A DNA stretch of 21,297 nucleotides from a virus. Positions within the stretch are counted from its first letter, which is position 1. Each line of letters begins with the position of its first letter. The stretch lies in the IMG/VR virus record IMGVR_UViG_3300027736_000283, positions 1-21,297 of that record, one strand, 5' to 3'. The notes beneath the pieces are model-generated. The model searched no databases and was not told where the DNA came from. It saw nothing but the letters and a program-made list of their open reading frames with translations. Below, one piece after another: positions 20,678-21,297 of this stretch. Position numbers and translations under genes: made by a program.

Positions 20678-21297
20678 ATGGGTGGCGGTGGCGGAATTTT
20701 AAGTCCTATTACAAACGCAGTATTTGGTTCACCTAAAACGGTGGATACGCCAAATTATTCCCAAGCGGCACAAGATACGGCTGCGGGAAACTTAGCTAAT
20801 GCTCAAGCAACTACTATAGCTAACCGAATAAATCAAAATACTCCTTATGGAAGTTTGAATTATGTTCAAGGGACAGATGCTAATGGCAACCCTACTTGGA
20901 CTGCCAACCAAACAGCAGCCCCCCAGCTTGGTAATGCCATTAGTTCTAATTTAGGTAATTTAGCCAATACTTACAGTCAAGGTTTCCAAGCCCCAAGCGC
21001 TTATCAACCTGTTCAAGCTCAAACCTTTAGTGGCGGTGATTTAGCGAGCATGGGGTATTACGGCTCTAAATTAAATAATCAACAATTAGACCCAAATGCT
21101 TTAAAAACATTACCTCAATACAATGTAAACACTCAAATTAACCAAGGTCAATTACCTTCTTACGGAATAGACCCAGGGCAATCTTACACCGATGCAATTA
21201 TGCAAAGGTTACAACCATCATTGGCAAGACAATCTGCTTCTAGTGATGTGCAATTAGCAAACCAAGGAATTATGCCTGGTTCAGAGGCTTATAAAAC
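20678..21297 (+). CDS. Gln/Asn-rich tail or DNA-ejection protein (3' partial)
   Basis: An open frame of 206 codons running off the right edge. It begins MGGGGGILSPITNAVFGSP, is rich in Gln, Asn, Ala, Thr and Tyr, and contains NRINQNTPYGSLNYVQG, a segment I recognise from long virion proteins of podovirus-like phages, often annotated as tail fibre domain or internal virion proteins, plus a YTDAIMQRLQPSLARQ helix and NQGIMPGSEAYK. ATG 20678 follows an AAGGAG site (20665-20670). Glycine at the start and the Gln-rich repeats suggest an ejection-type or tail-needle-type protein; the full length and end are not in view, so the function stays open. Confidence 0.65.
   Translation, partial: MGGGGGILSPITNAVFGSPKTVDTPNYSQAAQDTAAGNLANAQATTIANRINQNTPYGSLNYVQGTDANGNPTWTANQTAAPQLGNAISSNLGNLANTYSQGFQAPSAYQPVQAQTFSGGDLASMGYYGSKLNNQQLDPNALKTLPQYNVNTQINQGQLPSYGIDPGQSYTDAIMQRLQPSLARQSASSDVQLANQGIMPGSEAYK

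Noticed and set aside
1-21297. tRNA genes and attachment sites
   Set aside because: No tRNA T-arm-like sequence, integrase or direct-repeat att site was seen on either strand by reading; a covariance-model scan was not possible.

Overview
The window looks like the left-central part of the genome of an uncultivated tailed phage (Caudoviricetes), most likely a short-tailed, P22-like podovirus of a Gram-negative host. The reasons are a terminase, portal, scaffold and coat order, a long portal with a coiled-coil C-terminus, adaptor-like and tail-hub-like genes after the capsid, no tape-measure or sheath gene in view, Shine-Dalgarno sites of the AGGAG type, moderately AT-rich DNA, and every gene on the plus strand with 1-14 base overlaps. 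An aquatic bacterial host is plausible but is only an impression. There are no rRNA, tRNA, integrase, IS or CRISPR signals.

Layout. (1) 1-3891, DNA-handling module: the C-terminal part of a C5-cytosine methyltransferase entering from the left edge with two poly-G tracts, a small coiled protein, a 51-residue protein, three small nuclease folds (ExK-type, YbcO-like HNH-type, VRR-NUC), a calcineurin-like phosphoesterase, a SprT-like metallopeptidase, a ferritin/Dps-like protein and a small basic protein. (2) 3902-8032, packaging module: a charged small protein, an extended -10 promoter candidate, small terminase, large terminase and portal. (3) 8032-13884, a roughly 5.9 kb receptor-binding and surface module between portal and scaffold: a 607-residue repeat-rich fibre, a tandemly duplicated pair of genes (C1q-like fibre tip plus a small partner), a conserved 96-residue phage protein, a glycine-rich adhesin-like protein, a coiled protein and a glycosyltransferase that appears to start at ATT. 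(4) 13884-16639, capsid module: a zinc-ribbon-like protein, scaffold, major capsid protein and a putative decoration protein, closed by a strong intrinsic terminator. (5) 16730-21297, connector and tail module: a conserved virion protein, an adaptor with an Ig-like insertion, a 664-residue tail protein with two internal Ig-like repeats, a GNAT acetyltransferase and a partial Gln/Asn-rich protein running off the right edge.

Working together, the left genes modify and process phage DNA, the terminase and portal package it, the scaffold and coat build the head, and the central fibre cassette with the glycosyltransferase probably sets host range. The most notable points are the ATT start of the glycosyltransferase, the placement and internal duplication of the fibre cassette, protein repeats whose DNA has diverged almost only at synonymous positions, the Dps-like metal-site spacing in a phage protein, and in-frame poly-G tracts in the methyltransferase. 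All family assignments come from reading motifs; no database search was run.
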